From positions 2,666,001 to 2,730,000 of the forward strand of contig CAVRXH010000006.1 of assembly GCA_963725175.1 (NCBI GenBank): a stretch of 64,000 nt of DNA, in the 5' to 3' direction. This DNA is from DASUBV01 sp963725175 (GTDB lineage: Bacteria > Actinomycetota > Actinomycetes > Streptosporangiales > Streptosporangiaceae). Positions 35,394 to 43,974 of this stretch are shown piece by piece (the first letter of the stretch is position 1; every line of letters begins with the position of its first letter). Below the pieces are notes generated by a model. It was not told the origin of the DNA. It searched no databases and worked only from the letters and a program-made list of their open reading frames with translations. The position numbers were made by a program, and so were the translations under genes.

Positions 35394-37337
35394 ATGAACG
35401 TCTTGAGCTGGTTACCCGTCAGCGAATTTGACCGCGTGCTCGCGGGCATCAACGATCCGCATGACCGGGTTCGCGCGTTCTCCGCCCTGAGCCGGATCAA
35501 CACCCTCTACATGGTGATGTCGGCCGGGTCCGGTCACATCGGCTCCAGCTTCAGCGCGGCAGACGTGCTGAGCTGGCTGTATCTCCAGGAGATGCGCGAG
35601 CCCTTCGACGCGAATGGCGACCTTTATTTCTCCTCGAAGGGGCACGACGCCCCAGGGCTCTACGCGGCGATGATCGGCCTTGGCGCCCTGCCCGAGCACC
35701 TGGTGCACCGGTTGCGCCAGCTCGGCGGCCTGCCTGGCCATCCGGACGTGCGCACTCCGCACATGCCGTTCAACACCGGTTCGCTCGGAATGGGCATCTC
35801 TAAGGCCAAGGGCGTCGTGCTCGGTAACCGGCTGCACGGTCGTGACCAGCGCGTCTACGTCCTGACCGGCGATGGCGAGCTGCAGGAGGGCCAGGTCTGG
35901 GAGTCGCTGGCCGGCGCGGCGCACGCCGATATGGGCGAGCTGACGGTGATCGTCGACCACAACAAGATCCAGTCAGACACCTGGGTCCGTGATGTCAGCG
36001 ACCTCGGTGACCTCGCGGCGAAGTTCGAGTCCTTCGGCTGGGGCGCGCTGCGCTGCGACGGGCACAATCCGCTGGATCTGGAGGTGGTATTCCGCAAGCG
36101 GGCCGAGGCATTCGCCGGGCGGCCCGCTGTGATCATCGCGGACACCGTCAAGGGTGCTGGCTGCGCCACCTTCGCGTGCACCTCGATGGCTACGGGCGAA
36201 TGGCGATACCGCTTCCACAGCGGCGCGCCGTCCGCCGAGGACTACGGCACCGCGCACGCCGAGCTTGTCAGCGCCGCAGCGGACATCCTGCACCGACATG
36301 GCCTAGAGCCCCTGGCATTCCAGTCGGCCGAAGCCCGGCATCCGGCCCGCCGGCCCGAGCTGCGGCTGCCTCTGGTCTACGGGCAGGCACTCGCCGAGTA
36401 TGCCGCAGCCGACGACCGGATCGTTGCCCTCGACGCCGACCTAGTCCTGGACACCGGGCTCGTCCCATTCGCCCGGCGATTCCCGGACCGCTACTTCCAG
36501 TGCGGGATCGCCGAGCAGGACATGGTGTCCCTCGCGGGTGGCCTCGCGTCCCGCGGCCTCGTTCCTTTCGTGCACTCCTTCTCGTGCTTCCTGCATGCCC
36601 GGCCCAACGAGCAGATCTACAACAACGCCACCGAGGGCCGCGCGGTGGTCTACGTGGGATCGCTGGCTGGCTTGCTGCCAGCTGGCCCCGGCCATTCCCA
36701 CCAGGCGGTCAGGGACGTGAGCGCGCTTGGCGCCATTCCCGGCCTGGTGATGCTGGAGCCGGTGAATGCCGCCGAGGTGCGGGCCGCAGTGGATTTCTGC
36801 GTCGACGCCCGGCACAGCGTCTACCTACGCCTGGTCAGCACGCCCGTGCCGTCAGCGGTGACGAGCCTCCCGGCCGGACCGATGACCGTCGGCTGCGGCA
36901 CGGTGATCCGCGAGGGCGGCACCACGGTCGCCGTGGGGGCCGGGCCGGTCGTGCTCACCCAGTTGCTGGGCGCGGCCGACCTGCTGCGGGCCGACGGCCT
37001 CGACCTCACCGTGATCAACCTGCCGTGGCTCAACCGGGTCGACGACGGCTGGCTGAGGCAGTTGGCGAGCTGGGCCGGGCAGTTGTTCGTCGTAGAGAAC
37101 CACTTCACCCGCGGCGGCCAGGCGGACCTGCTAGCCAGAGCGCTGCTAGAGCTCGGCCAGCCATCCGTACCGTCATTCACCGGCATTGGCCTGACGGAGG
37201 TCCCCCGCTGCGGCAGTGAGGACGACGTGCTTGAGGCACATGACCTGTCCGCCGCGCGGCTCGCCGAGGTGATCGGCTCCAAGATCAAGGGCGAGTCCTG
37301 CCCTCGCCCGTTCGATGTCGGCCCGCGTGCCGATTAA
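35394..37337 (+). CDS. Full-length transketolase-like enzyme
   Basis: Thiamine-diphosphate enzyme that moves two-carbon ketol units between sugars. At 647 residues both transketolase halves are fused, unlike the split pairs common in secondary metabolism. The cofactor motif GDGELQEGQ then VDHNKIQSD lies near 159-190. The pyrimidine domain has CGIAEQDMVSLAGGLA near 368-383, containing the catalytic Glu, and the C-terminal domain starts near 510. The ATG has GGAG six bases upstream. The gene lies 23 bases after the SDR gene. The sequence departs from housekeeping transketolases in length and in the substrate-binding loops, so a pathway-specific ketol transfer or sugar-acceptor role is likely; this is inference. 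Confidence 0.85.
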   Translation: MNVLSWLPVSEFDRVLAGINDPHDRVRAFSALSRINTLYMVMSAGSGHIGSSFSAADVLSWLYLQEMREPFDANGDLYFSSKGHDAPGLYAAMIGLGALPEHLVHRLRQLGGLPGHPDVRTPHMPFNTGSLGMGISKAKGVVLGNRLHGRDQRVYVLTGDGELQEGQVWESLAGAAHADMGELTVIVDHNKIQSDTWVRDVSDLGDLAAKFESFGWGALRCDGHNPLDLEVVFRKRAEAFAGRPAVIIADTVKGAGCATFACTSMATGEWRYRFHSGAPSAEDYGTAHAELVSAAADILHRHGLEPLAFQSAEARHPARRPELRLPLVYGQALAEYAAADDRIVALDADLVLDTGLVPFARRFPDRYFQCGIAEQDMVSLAGGLASRGLVPFVHSFSCFLHARPNEQIYNNATEGRAVVYVGSLAGLLPAGPGHSHQAVRDVSALGAIPGLVMLEPVNAAEVRAAVDFCVDARHSVYLRLVSTPVPSAVTSLPAGPMTVGCGTVIREGGTTVAVGAGPVVLTQLLGAADLLRADGLDLTVINLPWLNRVDDGWLRQLASWAGQLFVVENHFTRGGQADLLARALLELGQPSVPSFTGIGLTEVPRCGSEDDVLEAHDLSAARLAEVIGSKIKGESCPRPFDVGPRAD

Positions 37338-37364
37338 CGCCCATCCGGCTACCAGGAGGACAAC

Positions 37365-38039
37365 ATGCAGACCACCTTCAACGACATGCACAGGCCGCCA
37401 CAGGAACTGATCGACGACTTCCGTGCGGTTCTGGCGGAGTACAGCCCCAGTTGCCTGGTCACCGACGCCCGCCGCCGGGTCGGCGCCATCGGCGGCCTGC
37501 TGCCGGTGAGATCGGCTCATAAGATCGCCGGTCCCGCCCTGACCATCGACATGTCGATCGACGACCTGGTCGACCCCATGCCCGTGCTCGCCAGAGCACA
37601 GCCAGGTGATGTCATCGTGGTCGCGTGCCATGAGACGAGGCGGACCGCCATGTGGGGCGGCCTCATGTCCACGCTGTCCATGAAGGCCGGCATCACTGCG
37701 GGCATCGTGGACGGCGCGATCCGTGACGTGGACGAGATCCGCGACCTGGGCTTCCCCGTTTGGTACCGCAGCACCGTACCGCGCCCGTCGCCGACCCTGG
37801 TGCATGACCGCACCGAGCCCGTCCAGGTCAATGTGCCCGTGGTGATCGACGGCCAGGTCATCGAGCCAGGCGACATCATCGTGGCCGACGAGAACGGCAT
37901 AGCAGTCGTGCCGACAGCGCTCGCGCAAGACGTCCTGGCGGGCACCCGCCACCAGATCGGCAAGGAGCAGCTCATCCGGGAGAAGATCGGCTCCGGCGCC
38001 TCGCTGGAAGAGCTGCTAGCCGAGTTCGGCCACCTGTGA
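37365..38039 (+). CDS. RraA-like (HMG/oxaloacetate aldolase-type) protein
   Basis: RraA-fold protein of 224 residues, a family that includes metal-dependent 4-hydroxy-4-methyl-2-oxoglutarate aldolases and oxaloacetate decarboxylases. The signature GITAGIVDGAIRDVDEIRDLG near 106-126 includes the substrate-binding R and the metal-binding D (GxVDGxxRD). GGLMSTLSMKAG just before it is the pyruvate-binding GG..L region. The protein has a normal length and all key residues. In this operon a retro-aldol, decarboxylation or pyruvate-transfer step on an ulosonic-acid-like intermediate is plausible. It starts 27 bases after the transketolase, with AGGAGGAC before the ATG. Confidence 0.82.
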   Translation: MQTTFNDMHRPPQELIDDFRAVLAEYSPSCLVTDARRRVGAIGGLLPVRSAHKIAGPALTIDMSIDDLVDPMPVLARAQPGDVIVVACHETRRTAMWGGLMSTLSMKAGITAGIVDGAIRDVDEIRDLGFPVWYRSTVPRPSPTLVHDRTEPVQVNVPVVIDGQVIEPGDIIVADENGIAVVPTALAQDVLAGTRHQIGKEQLIREKIGSGASLEELLAEFGHL

Positions 38040-38050
38040 TGAGGCAGTAG

Positions 38051-38968
38051 ATGCGCGTGTACCTCACCGGTGCTGACGGAATGCTCGGAACGGCCCTGGC
38101 CGCGGCCCTGCGGGAGAGTCAGGAGACCGCCGGCTGGCCGGTCCTCGGCGTGTCGCTCGCGGACTTCGAGATCGGCGATGCTGCGGCCGTCCGCGCTTCG
38201 ATCACCGCTTTTCGGCCCGACGCGGTCGTGCACATGGCCGCGAACGCCATCGTGGACGACTGTGAGTCCCATCCGAAACGGGCGCTGCGGGTCAACGTCA
38301 CGGGGGTACGCAACGTCGCCGACGCGTGCCGTCTTACCGGGACTCGGCTGATCTACGTCTCCAGCGATTACGTATTCGACGGTGCGGACACTCCCGCTGG
38401 TGGCTACCGGGAGAGCCACATCCCCAGTCCGCTGAGTGTGTACGGGCTCACCAAGCTGGCGGGCGAGCGGATTACCGCACTGCTCGACAATCATCTTCTT
38501 GTCAGGACGTCGTGGCTGTTTGGTGGCACCGACGAGCGAACGGACACGGTGCTGGCGACGATGCGGCAGGCAGCGCGGGGGGAGCGTCCCATACTCATCG
38601 CGGACCAGTTCGGCCTGCCCACCTACACCGTTGACCTGGCAGGTGCCCTGATCTTCCTGCTGACGCGGCAGCGGCTGACCGGAACTGTGCACGCGGCAAA
38701 TGCCGGGACGACAAGCTGGTATGAGGTCGGCCGGTACATCATCGCGGAGTTCGAGCGGGACCGGGCAGACAGCCTCATGCCGGAGCCGGTGCCGCTCGAC
38801 ACCTGCGCCTTCCTTGGCAGCCGTCCGCGCGACTCGACCCTCAACACCGACTTACTGGCCGGCCTCGGCTACACGATGCCGGGATGGCAAGACGCCGTCC
38901 GTAGGTTCCGCGCCCGGCTTGACCTGGCGGCATTGCGATCAGCGCAGCTCCTGGGAAGGCCCCGATGA
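38051..38968 (+). CDS. RmlD-like NAD(P)-dependent sugar reductase
   Basis: Extended SDR of 305 residues resembling dTDP-4-dehydrorhamnose reductase. It shows YLTGADGMLGTALA (nucleotide-binding GxxGxxG) at the N-terminus, VVHMAANAIVDDCE near 57-70, ISSDYVFDG-type YVSSDYVFDG near 100 and VYGLTKLAGE (YxxxK) near 130-139. LLVRTSWLFG and ILIADQFGLPTY are also characteristic. No other dTDP-sugar gene is in the cluster, so it probably reduces a free sugar-acid or keto-polyol instead of a nucleotide sugar. Its stop overlaps the next start (ATGA). Confidence 0.8.
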   Translation: MRVYLTGADGMLGTALAAALRESQETAGWPVLGVSLADFEIGDAAAVRASITAFRPDAVVHMAANAIVDDCESHPKRALRVNVTGVRNVADACRLTGTRLIYVSSDYVFDGADTPAGGYRESHIPSPLSVYGLTKLAGERITALLDNHLLVRTSWLFGGTDERTDTVLATMRQAARGERPILIADQFGLPTYTVDLAGALIFLLTRQRLTGTVHAANAGTTSWYEVGRYIIAEFERDRADSLMPEPVPLDTCAFLGSRPRDSTLNTDLLAGLGYTMPGWQDAVRRFRARLDLAALRSAQLLGRPR

Positions 38969-40356
38969 ACAGATCTCTTCGCGGCAGGTCCGTCGCGACG
39001 TGGCACAACTGGTCAGGTAACGTCCGTGCCGCCCCGACGCTCCTGGTCGCGCCGAAGTACGAGGCGGCCATCGTCGATGCCATCGCCGCCGCGGCCACGG
39101 CGGGAATGACCGTGCGAGCGGTCGGCGCTGGCCACTCGTTCAACCCGCTGGCGTGCACTGACGGGCTGCTGCTCGACCTGCGCCGCTATGCCGGGATCGT
39201 TGCCATCGACCGGCATGCTCAGCTGGTCACCGTCCGGTCAGGCATCTCGCTGTGGCAGCTCAGCACGGAACTTGACCGCGCCGGCCTGGCGCTGGATAGC
39301 CTCGGCACGCTGGCCAGCCAGACTGTCGCGGGTGCCATGTCAACCGGAACGCACGGCACGGGTATCGGCCACCGACCGCTCGCCGACCAGGTGGTCGCGC
39401 TGCGGCTGGCAACAGCGGGCGGCTCCGTGCTGGCGCTCGACCGGGCATCCGACCCCGACATGTTCCGCTGCGCTTGCACCGCACTGGGTGCGCTCGGCGT
39501 CATCACCGAGGTCACGCTGCGCTGTGTACCAAGATTCAACCTGCGCGCGGTTGAACATGCCGAGGCTCTCGATGGCCTGCTCGACCGGTTCGAGGAGTGG
39601 ACCGTGAGCGCGGACCACGTGGCGTTCTCCTGGCTGCCCTGGGGGGACAAGGCCGTTGTCCGGTCACTGTCCAGGACCGCGGACCGCAGGACAGTCACTG
39701 CGGCGCGGCACCGGTTCTCGGCGACCTTGTCGGAGGCGCGCTGCGGCCTGACCGGGCTGGCCGGGCAGCACTGGCCGGCCGCGGTGCCCTGGCTCACCGG
39801 CCGGCTGGCTGGCGGCGGGGACGGTGCCGAGTACGTTGATGCCAGCTACCGTGCCTTCACCTTCGCGCAACCCGTCAGGTTCCTCGCCATGGAACACGCG
39901 CTGCCCCTGGAGAACGTCGTACCCGCCGTGCGCGAGCTGCGGGCGGCGCTGCGTCGCGCTGGCCGCCACTCGCCGTACTCGGTGCTGGTCCGGGTGGGCG
40001 CGCCGGATGACACTCCGCTCAGCCCTGCCTACGGTCGGCCGACCGGATATGTCAACCTCACCGTGCCCAGGACCGCGGGCTATATCGAGCTCCTGCGGAT
40101 CGTCGAGCACGTGTTGCGCGGGCTGGACGGCCGGCCGCATTGGGGAAAGGCGCATACTGCCACCGCCGAGGTACTGGCGCCCCGGTACCCGGAATGGGCC
40201 ACCTTCCAGCGGATCCGTGCGCGGCTCGATCCGGCGGGGATGTTCAGCAACGATTATGTTGACCGGGTGCTCGGGCGCTGCGCCGCGGTCCCGCGGCCGG
40301 CCGGCCAGGTGCCCTACACGCTGACGGCTGGCGTGCCAGGCAGAGGCGGTGCCTGA
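38965..40356 (+). CDS. Aldonolactone-oxidase-like flavoprotein
   Basis: FAD-dependent oxidase of the L-gulono-1,4-lactone/D-arabinono-1,4-lactone/alditol oxidase family, 463 residues. The FAD-binding PCMH domain shows VRAVGAGHSFNPLACTDG near 50-68, where the His is in the usual flavinylation position, and AGAMSTGTHGTG near 121-132. The ALO domain ends with RPHWGKAHTATAEVL, then DPAGMFSNDYVDRVLG, typical of the family's HWGK motif. It oxidises lactones or the terminal CHOH of polyols, so it could make the aldehyde or acid for the transaminase or ligases. The gene overlaps both neighbours by a few bases. Confidence 0.85.
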   Translation: MNRSLRGRSVATWHNWSGNVRAAPTLLVAPKYEAAIVDAIAAAATAGMTVRAVGAGHSFNPLACTDGLLLDLRRYAGIVAIDRHAQLVTVRSGISLWQLSTELDRAGLALDSLGTLASQTVAGAMSTGTHGTGIGHRPLADQVVALRLATAGGSVLALDRASDPDMFRCACTALGALGVITEVTLRCVPRFNLRAVEHAEALDGLLDRFEEWTVSADHVAFSWLPWGDKAVVRSLSRTADRRTVTAARHRFSATLSEARCGLTGLAGQHWPAAVPWLTGRLAGGGDGAEYVDASYRAFTFAQPVRFLAMEHALPLENVVPAVRELRAALRRAGRHSPYSVLVRVGAPDDTPLSPAYGRPTGYVNLTVPRTAGYIELLRIVEHVLRGLDGRPHWGKAHTATAEVLAPRYPEWATFQRIRARLDPAGMFSNDYVDRVLGRCAAVPRPAGQVPYTLTAGVPGRGGA

Positions 40357-41029
40357 CGTGCTGCTCCGCGGGCTTCTTCTCGATTTCGACGGCCTGATCT
40401 GCGACACCGAGCGAGCGGCCCGGCGCTCGTGGGAAGAGCTCTACGGGGAGTTCGGCCTGGCCTTCCCGCCGGATGTGTGGGCGAGGATGGCTGGGCGAGC
40501 GGACGGTGAGCTGGTGGCGGTGGCTGACCTGTCCAGGCGGCGCGGCATCCTGGTGGACGCCGCCGTGCGAGCGCGCAGGCTGCGGCGCAAGCAGGCGCTG
40601 TGCGACGAGGAGCCGCTGCGTCCAGGCGTGGCCGAGCTGATCGCTGCCGCCGCCCAGCGCGGGCTGACTCTCGCCGTGGTGTCCAGCTCGCCGCTCGGCT
40701 GGGTCTGCGGGCACCTGACCCGGCTCGGCGTCCGGGACAGCTTCGCCGTCTTGGTCACGGGCGACGAGCCCGGCAGGCGCAAGCCGGCCCCCGACCTGTA
40801 CTGCCTGGCGCTGCTGCGCACCGGACTGACCGCGGCCGAGGTGATCGCGTTCGAGGACTCACAGGTGGGAGTGCAGGCGGCGACAGCCGCAGGCCTGCGG
40901 TGCGTCGCAGTGCCGAACGCCGCGGCAAGCGACGCTGACCTCCAGACTGCCGGCCTGGTGCTGGACAGCCTGGCGAGCTACGTGCTTGATGCCGGCCCGC
41001 TCGCTACCGAAGGAACGGTGTCGAAATGA
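40349..41029 (+). CDS. HAD-family phosphatase of the biosynthetic operon
   Basis: Beta-phosphoglucomutase-like HAD hydrolase of 226 residues. Motif I is LLDFDGLICDTE near 9-20 (nucleophile D11 and D13), motif II is VVSSSP near 110, motif III is GRRKPAPDLY near 138 and motif IV is IAFEDSQVGV near 166. GTG 40349 (VPDVLLRGLL) overlaps the upstream oxidase gene by eight bases. The stop and the next start form ATGA. NeuB-type and transketolase products carry phosphates, so it likely removes a phosphate from a pathway intermediate, which is inferred from context. Confidence 0.85.
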   Translation: MPDVLLRGLLLDFDGLICDTERAARRSWEELYGEFGLAFPPDVWARMAGRADGELVAVADLSRRRGILVDAAVRARRLRRKQALCDEEPLRPGVAELIAAAAQRGLTLAVVSSSPLGWVCGHLTRLGVRDSFAVLVTGDEPGRRKPAPDLYCLALLRTGLTAAEVIAFEDSQVGVQAATAAGLRCVAVPNAAASDADLQTAGLVLDSLASYVLDAGPLATEGTVSK

Positions 41030-42063
41030 ATGGTCAGCTGGTCACCGCGAATGGCACCGCTACGCTCGACTCGCTAGCCAGTCCGGGGCTTGACCATCCG
41101 GAATGGATCTGGCGCAGCGGCGACATGGTGCGCTGGGAGGAGGCGCGAATCCATGTCAACGCGGTGGGGCATGCGTCAACCGCCGCAGTCTTCGACGGTA
41201 TTAAGGCCTACGTCGCCGACGACGGCGGCAGGCTGCTGGTGTTCCGCCTCGACGAGCACCTGCGGCGGCTGTACGACTCGGCCCGCATCGCCCGGCTCAC
41301 GCTGCCCTACGACTGGGCGACAGTGCGTGCCGCCGCGCTGGAGTTGCTGCGCGCGAACCGCTATTGCGGCGATGTCTACATACGGCCATGGGCCTTCCCC
41401 AGCGGGGTGATCAGGGAGCAGATGGTACCCGCCGGAAGCCTGTGCGAGGTCGTGGTGGATACCTGGCCCTTCCGCAGCGGGCTCTCCAGCCGCTGGGGCT
41501 GCCGGGCGGCGGTGAGCTCGTGGCTGCGGATCAGTGATGCCTCGATGCCGCCCCGTATCAAGGCGTTCTCCAACTATCACAATGGACGACTGGCGATGAT
41601 GGAGGCGCGGGAGAACGGCCACGACTGGCCCATCATGCTCAATGAGCGGCATCAGCTAGCCGAGGGCGCTGGCGCCTGCGTTGCCCTGGTGCGCAACGGC
41701 GAGGTGATCACGCCGCATCTGACCAGCGGAGTGCTCGACAGCATCACGCGCGCCAGCGCGCTGACGCTGCTCGGCGAACTAGGGGTCCTGGCGGTCGAGC
41801 GGGCGGTGGACCGCAGCGAGCTGTACCTGGCCGACGAGGTCTTCTTCATGGGCACCGCCTGGGAGATCCTGCCCGTCACCGCGGTGGACGGCATGCGGGT
41901 CGGCGACGGGTCCGCGGGGCCGGTGACCAGGCGCCTGGCGCAGGCTTATGAGGATGCGGTGCGCGGGCGCTCAGGGTGCCATCCCGAGTGGCTGACGCAG
42001 GTCACCTGCCAGCCACCAGCCGCTGGCCCAGCGGCTGGCCCAGTGAAGCAGAAGGAGAGGTAG
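41026..42063 (+). CDS. Class IV (branched-chain-type) aminotransferase
   Basis: PLP-dependent fold-type IV aminotransferase of 345 residues, related to IlvE. The catalytic lysine is K179 in PRIKAFSNYHNG. FDGIKAY near 56-62 and ERHQLAEGAGACVALVRNG near 209-227 bind the cofactor, and TSGVLDSITRASAL near 234-247 is the phosphate-binding region. It should introduce or exchange an amino group on a 2-oxo acid. The pathway makes 2-oxo acids (NeuB, RraA-like), so it may aminate an ulosonic-type intermediate. The ATG overlaps the HAD stop (ATGA), and four bases separate its stop from the next gene. Confidence 0.85.
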   Translation: MNGQLVTANGTATLDSLASPGLDHPEWIWRSGDMVRWEEARIHVNAVGHASTAAVFDGIKAYVADDGGRLLVFRLDEHLRRLYDSARIARLTLPYDWATVRAAALELLRANRYCGDVYIRPWAFPSGVIREQMVPAGSLCEVVVDTWPFRSGLSSRWGCRAAVSSWLRISDASMPPRIKAFSNYHNGRLAMMEARENGHDWPIMLNERHQLAEGAGACVALVRNGEVITPHLTSGVLDSITRASALTLLGELGVLAVERAVDRSELYLADEVFFMGTAWEILPVTAVDGMRVGDGSAGPVTRRLAQAYEDAVRGRSGCHPEWLTQVTCQPPAAGPAAGPVKQKER

Positions 42064-42067
42064 GTCG

Positions 42068-43093
42068 GTGCGCGCCATCGTGGTCCGCCGTTTCGGCGGT
42101 CCTGACGTACTGCGATCATCGCAGGTACCTGACCCGCGGCCAGGGCCAGGTGAGGTTTTGGTTGACATCGCGGCCAGCGGGGTCAACTTCATTGACGTGT
42201 ACCACAGGACCGGCGCCTACCGCAGGGCGGTGCCGTTCATACCTGGCATGGAAGCTGCGGGCACGGTGCGCGAGCTCGGCCCGGCTGTGGACGGCGTCCA
42301 GGTCGGTGACCGGGTTGCGTGGGTCAACGTTCATGGCGGTTACGCCGAGCGGGCGGCCGTGCCCGCTGACCGGCTCATCCCGATCCCTGACGAGATCAGC
42401 ACGGACACGGCCGCGGCCGTGCTGCTGCAGGGCATGACAGCGCACTACCTGGTGCACGACGTACATCCGGTGCGAGAAGGCGACACCGTGCTCGTGCACG
42501 CGGCGGCGGGCGGGGTTGGCCTGCTGCTCACCCAGCTGGCAAGGCTGCGTGGCGGCCGGGTCATCGGGACTGTGTCGACCGCCGAGAAGGAATTGCGTGC
42601 CAGGGCTGCCGGAGCCGACGAGATCATCCGCTCCGGGGCGGCTGACCTGCCTGGCGCGGTCAGGGAGCTGACCGGCGGTGCCGGCGTGCAGGTCGCCTAC
42701 GATGGAATTGGCGCCCCGACATTCGACGCCAGCCTGGCCTCATTGCGACCGCGGGGAATGCTCGCTCTCTTCGGTCAGGCCGGCGGCGCCGTGCCGCCCG
42801 TCGATCTGCAAAGGCTGAATTCCGCGGGCTCGGTGTTCGTTACCAGGCCCAATCTCGCCGACTACCTGGCCAGCCGGGCAGAACTACTGGTCCGGGCTGG
42901 TCAGGTGCTGCGATGGGTGGCCGACGGCCTGCTGTCGGTCCATGTGGATCAGGCGTGCGCCCTGGCGGATGCCGCGGTCGCGCATAGCCACCTTGAGCAG
43001 CGCAGGTCCGCGGGAAAGCTGCTGCTGCTAGCGGGCTCATCGCCGGCGCCACATCCGACACTCGCCTATTTCCAAGGAGAACAGCGATCATGA
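42068..43093 (+). CDS. Quinone-oxidoreductase-like MDR protein
   Basis: Zinc-free medium-chain dehydrogenase/reductase of 341 residues. The N-terminal GroES-like domain lacks the catalytic zinc cysteines and carries VNFIDVYHRTGAY, typical of quinone oxidoreductases. The Rossmann domain has VHAAAGGVGLLLTQLA near 139-154 and GRVIGTVSTAEKE near 160. These NADPH-dependent enzymes usually reduce enones or quinones. The GTG is preceded by AAGGAGAGG, a strong ribosome site. Its stop is within the ATGA that starts the next gene. It most likely reduces a dehydrated intermediate in the pathway; the substrate is unknown. Confidence 0.85.
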   Translation: MRAIVVRRFGGPDVLRSSQVPDPRPGPGEVLVDIAASGVNFIDVYHRTGAYRRAVPFIPGMEAAGTVRELGPAVDGVQVGDRVAWVNVHGGYAERAAVPADRLIPIPDEISTDTAAAVLLQGMTAHYLVHDVHPVREGDTVLVHAAAGGVGLLLTQLARLRGGRVIGTVSTAEKELRARAAGADEIIRSGAADLPGAVRELTGGAGVQVAYDGIGAPTFDASLASLRPRGMLALFGQAGGAVPPVDLQRLNSAGSVFVTRPNLADYLASRAELLVRAGQVLRWVADGLLSVHVDQACALADAAVAHSHLEQRRSAGKLLLLAGSSPAPHPTLAYFQGEQRS

Positions 43094-43971
43094 TTAACCG
43101 CACTGATACCTATGCGATCGGCACAGACATGCCGGTACACCGCCTCGGTTTTGGCTCGATGCACCTCACCGGTCCCGGCGTCTGGGGACCGCCGACTGAC
43201 CCCTCGTCCGCCATCGCAGTCGCCCGCCGCGCGGTGGCGCTTGGCGTCGACTTCATCGACACCGCCGATGCCTACGGCCTGGGGGCGAGCGAGGAGATAC
43301 TCGCCGAGGCGCTGTACCCCTATCCCGAGGGCTTGGTCATCGCGACCAAGGCCGGGCAAAGCCGCCCTTCGATCAGGGAATGGAAGCCGCTGGGACGCCC
43401 AGAGTACCTGCGTCAGCAGGCCGAGCTCAGCTTGCGCCGGCTCCGCGTCGAGCGCATCGACCTGTTCCAGCTGCACCGCATCGATCCGCAGGTGCCGGCC
43501 GCCGACCAGTTCGCCGCGCTGCGACGGCTCCAGGATGACGGCAAGATCCGCCATGTCGGGCTCTCCGAAGTGACGGTCGAGCAGATCGAGGAGGCCCGGA
43601 CGATTGTCGACATCGTCAGTGTGCAAAACCAGTACAGCCTGACGCAGCGGCGCTACGACAACGTCATCGACTACTGCGAGCGAGAAGGCATCGCGTTCGA
43701 GCCGTGGCTTCCACTCGGCAGTGGCAGCGCCGCCGGCCGGGATGGCGCGTTGGCCATCGTGGCGAAGGAACTAGACGCCACTCCCGTGCAGGTTGCCCTT
43801 GCCTGGCTGCTGAGCCGATCGCCAGTCGTCATCCCCATTCCCGGCACGTCCTCCCTCAACCACCTGGCGGAGAACGTCGCGGCCGCCGCTCTCGAACTGA
43901 CCGACGAGCAGTTTGAGCTGCTGTCTCAGCTCGGGGCACCGCTAGTTGGCCAGAGCAAGAAAGGACGGTAA
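43090..43971 (+). CDS. Aldo/keto reductase
   Basis: NADPH-dependent aldo/keto reductase of 293 residues. The catalytic tetrad can be placed: Asp and Tyr in DFIDTADAYG near 56-65, Lys in VIATKAGQ near 85, and His in LFQLHRID near 123. The C-terminal IPIPGTSSLNHLAENV is the NADPH-binding motif. It reduces aldehydes or ketones and adds to the large set of oxidoreductases in this operon. It starts on the ATGA overlapping the MDR gene and ends three bases before the first ATP-grasp gene, with AAAGGA of its own 3' end serving as that gene's ribosome site. Confidence 0.87.
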   Translation: MINRTDTYAIGTDMPVHRLGFGSMHLTGPGVWGPPTDPSSAIAVARRAVALGVDFIDTADAYGLGASEEILAEALYPYPEGLVIATKAGQSRPSIREWKPLGRPEYLRQQAELSLRRLRVERIDLFQLHRIDPQVPAADQFAALRRLQDDGKIRHVGLSEVTVEQIEEARTIVDIVSVQNQYSLTQRRYDNVIDYCEREGIAFEPWLPLGSGSAAGRDGALAIVAKELDATPVQVALAWLLSRSPVVIPIPGTSSLNHLAENVAAAALELTDEQFELLSQLGAPLVGQSKKGR

Positions 43972-43974
43972 CCC

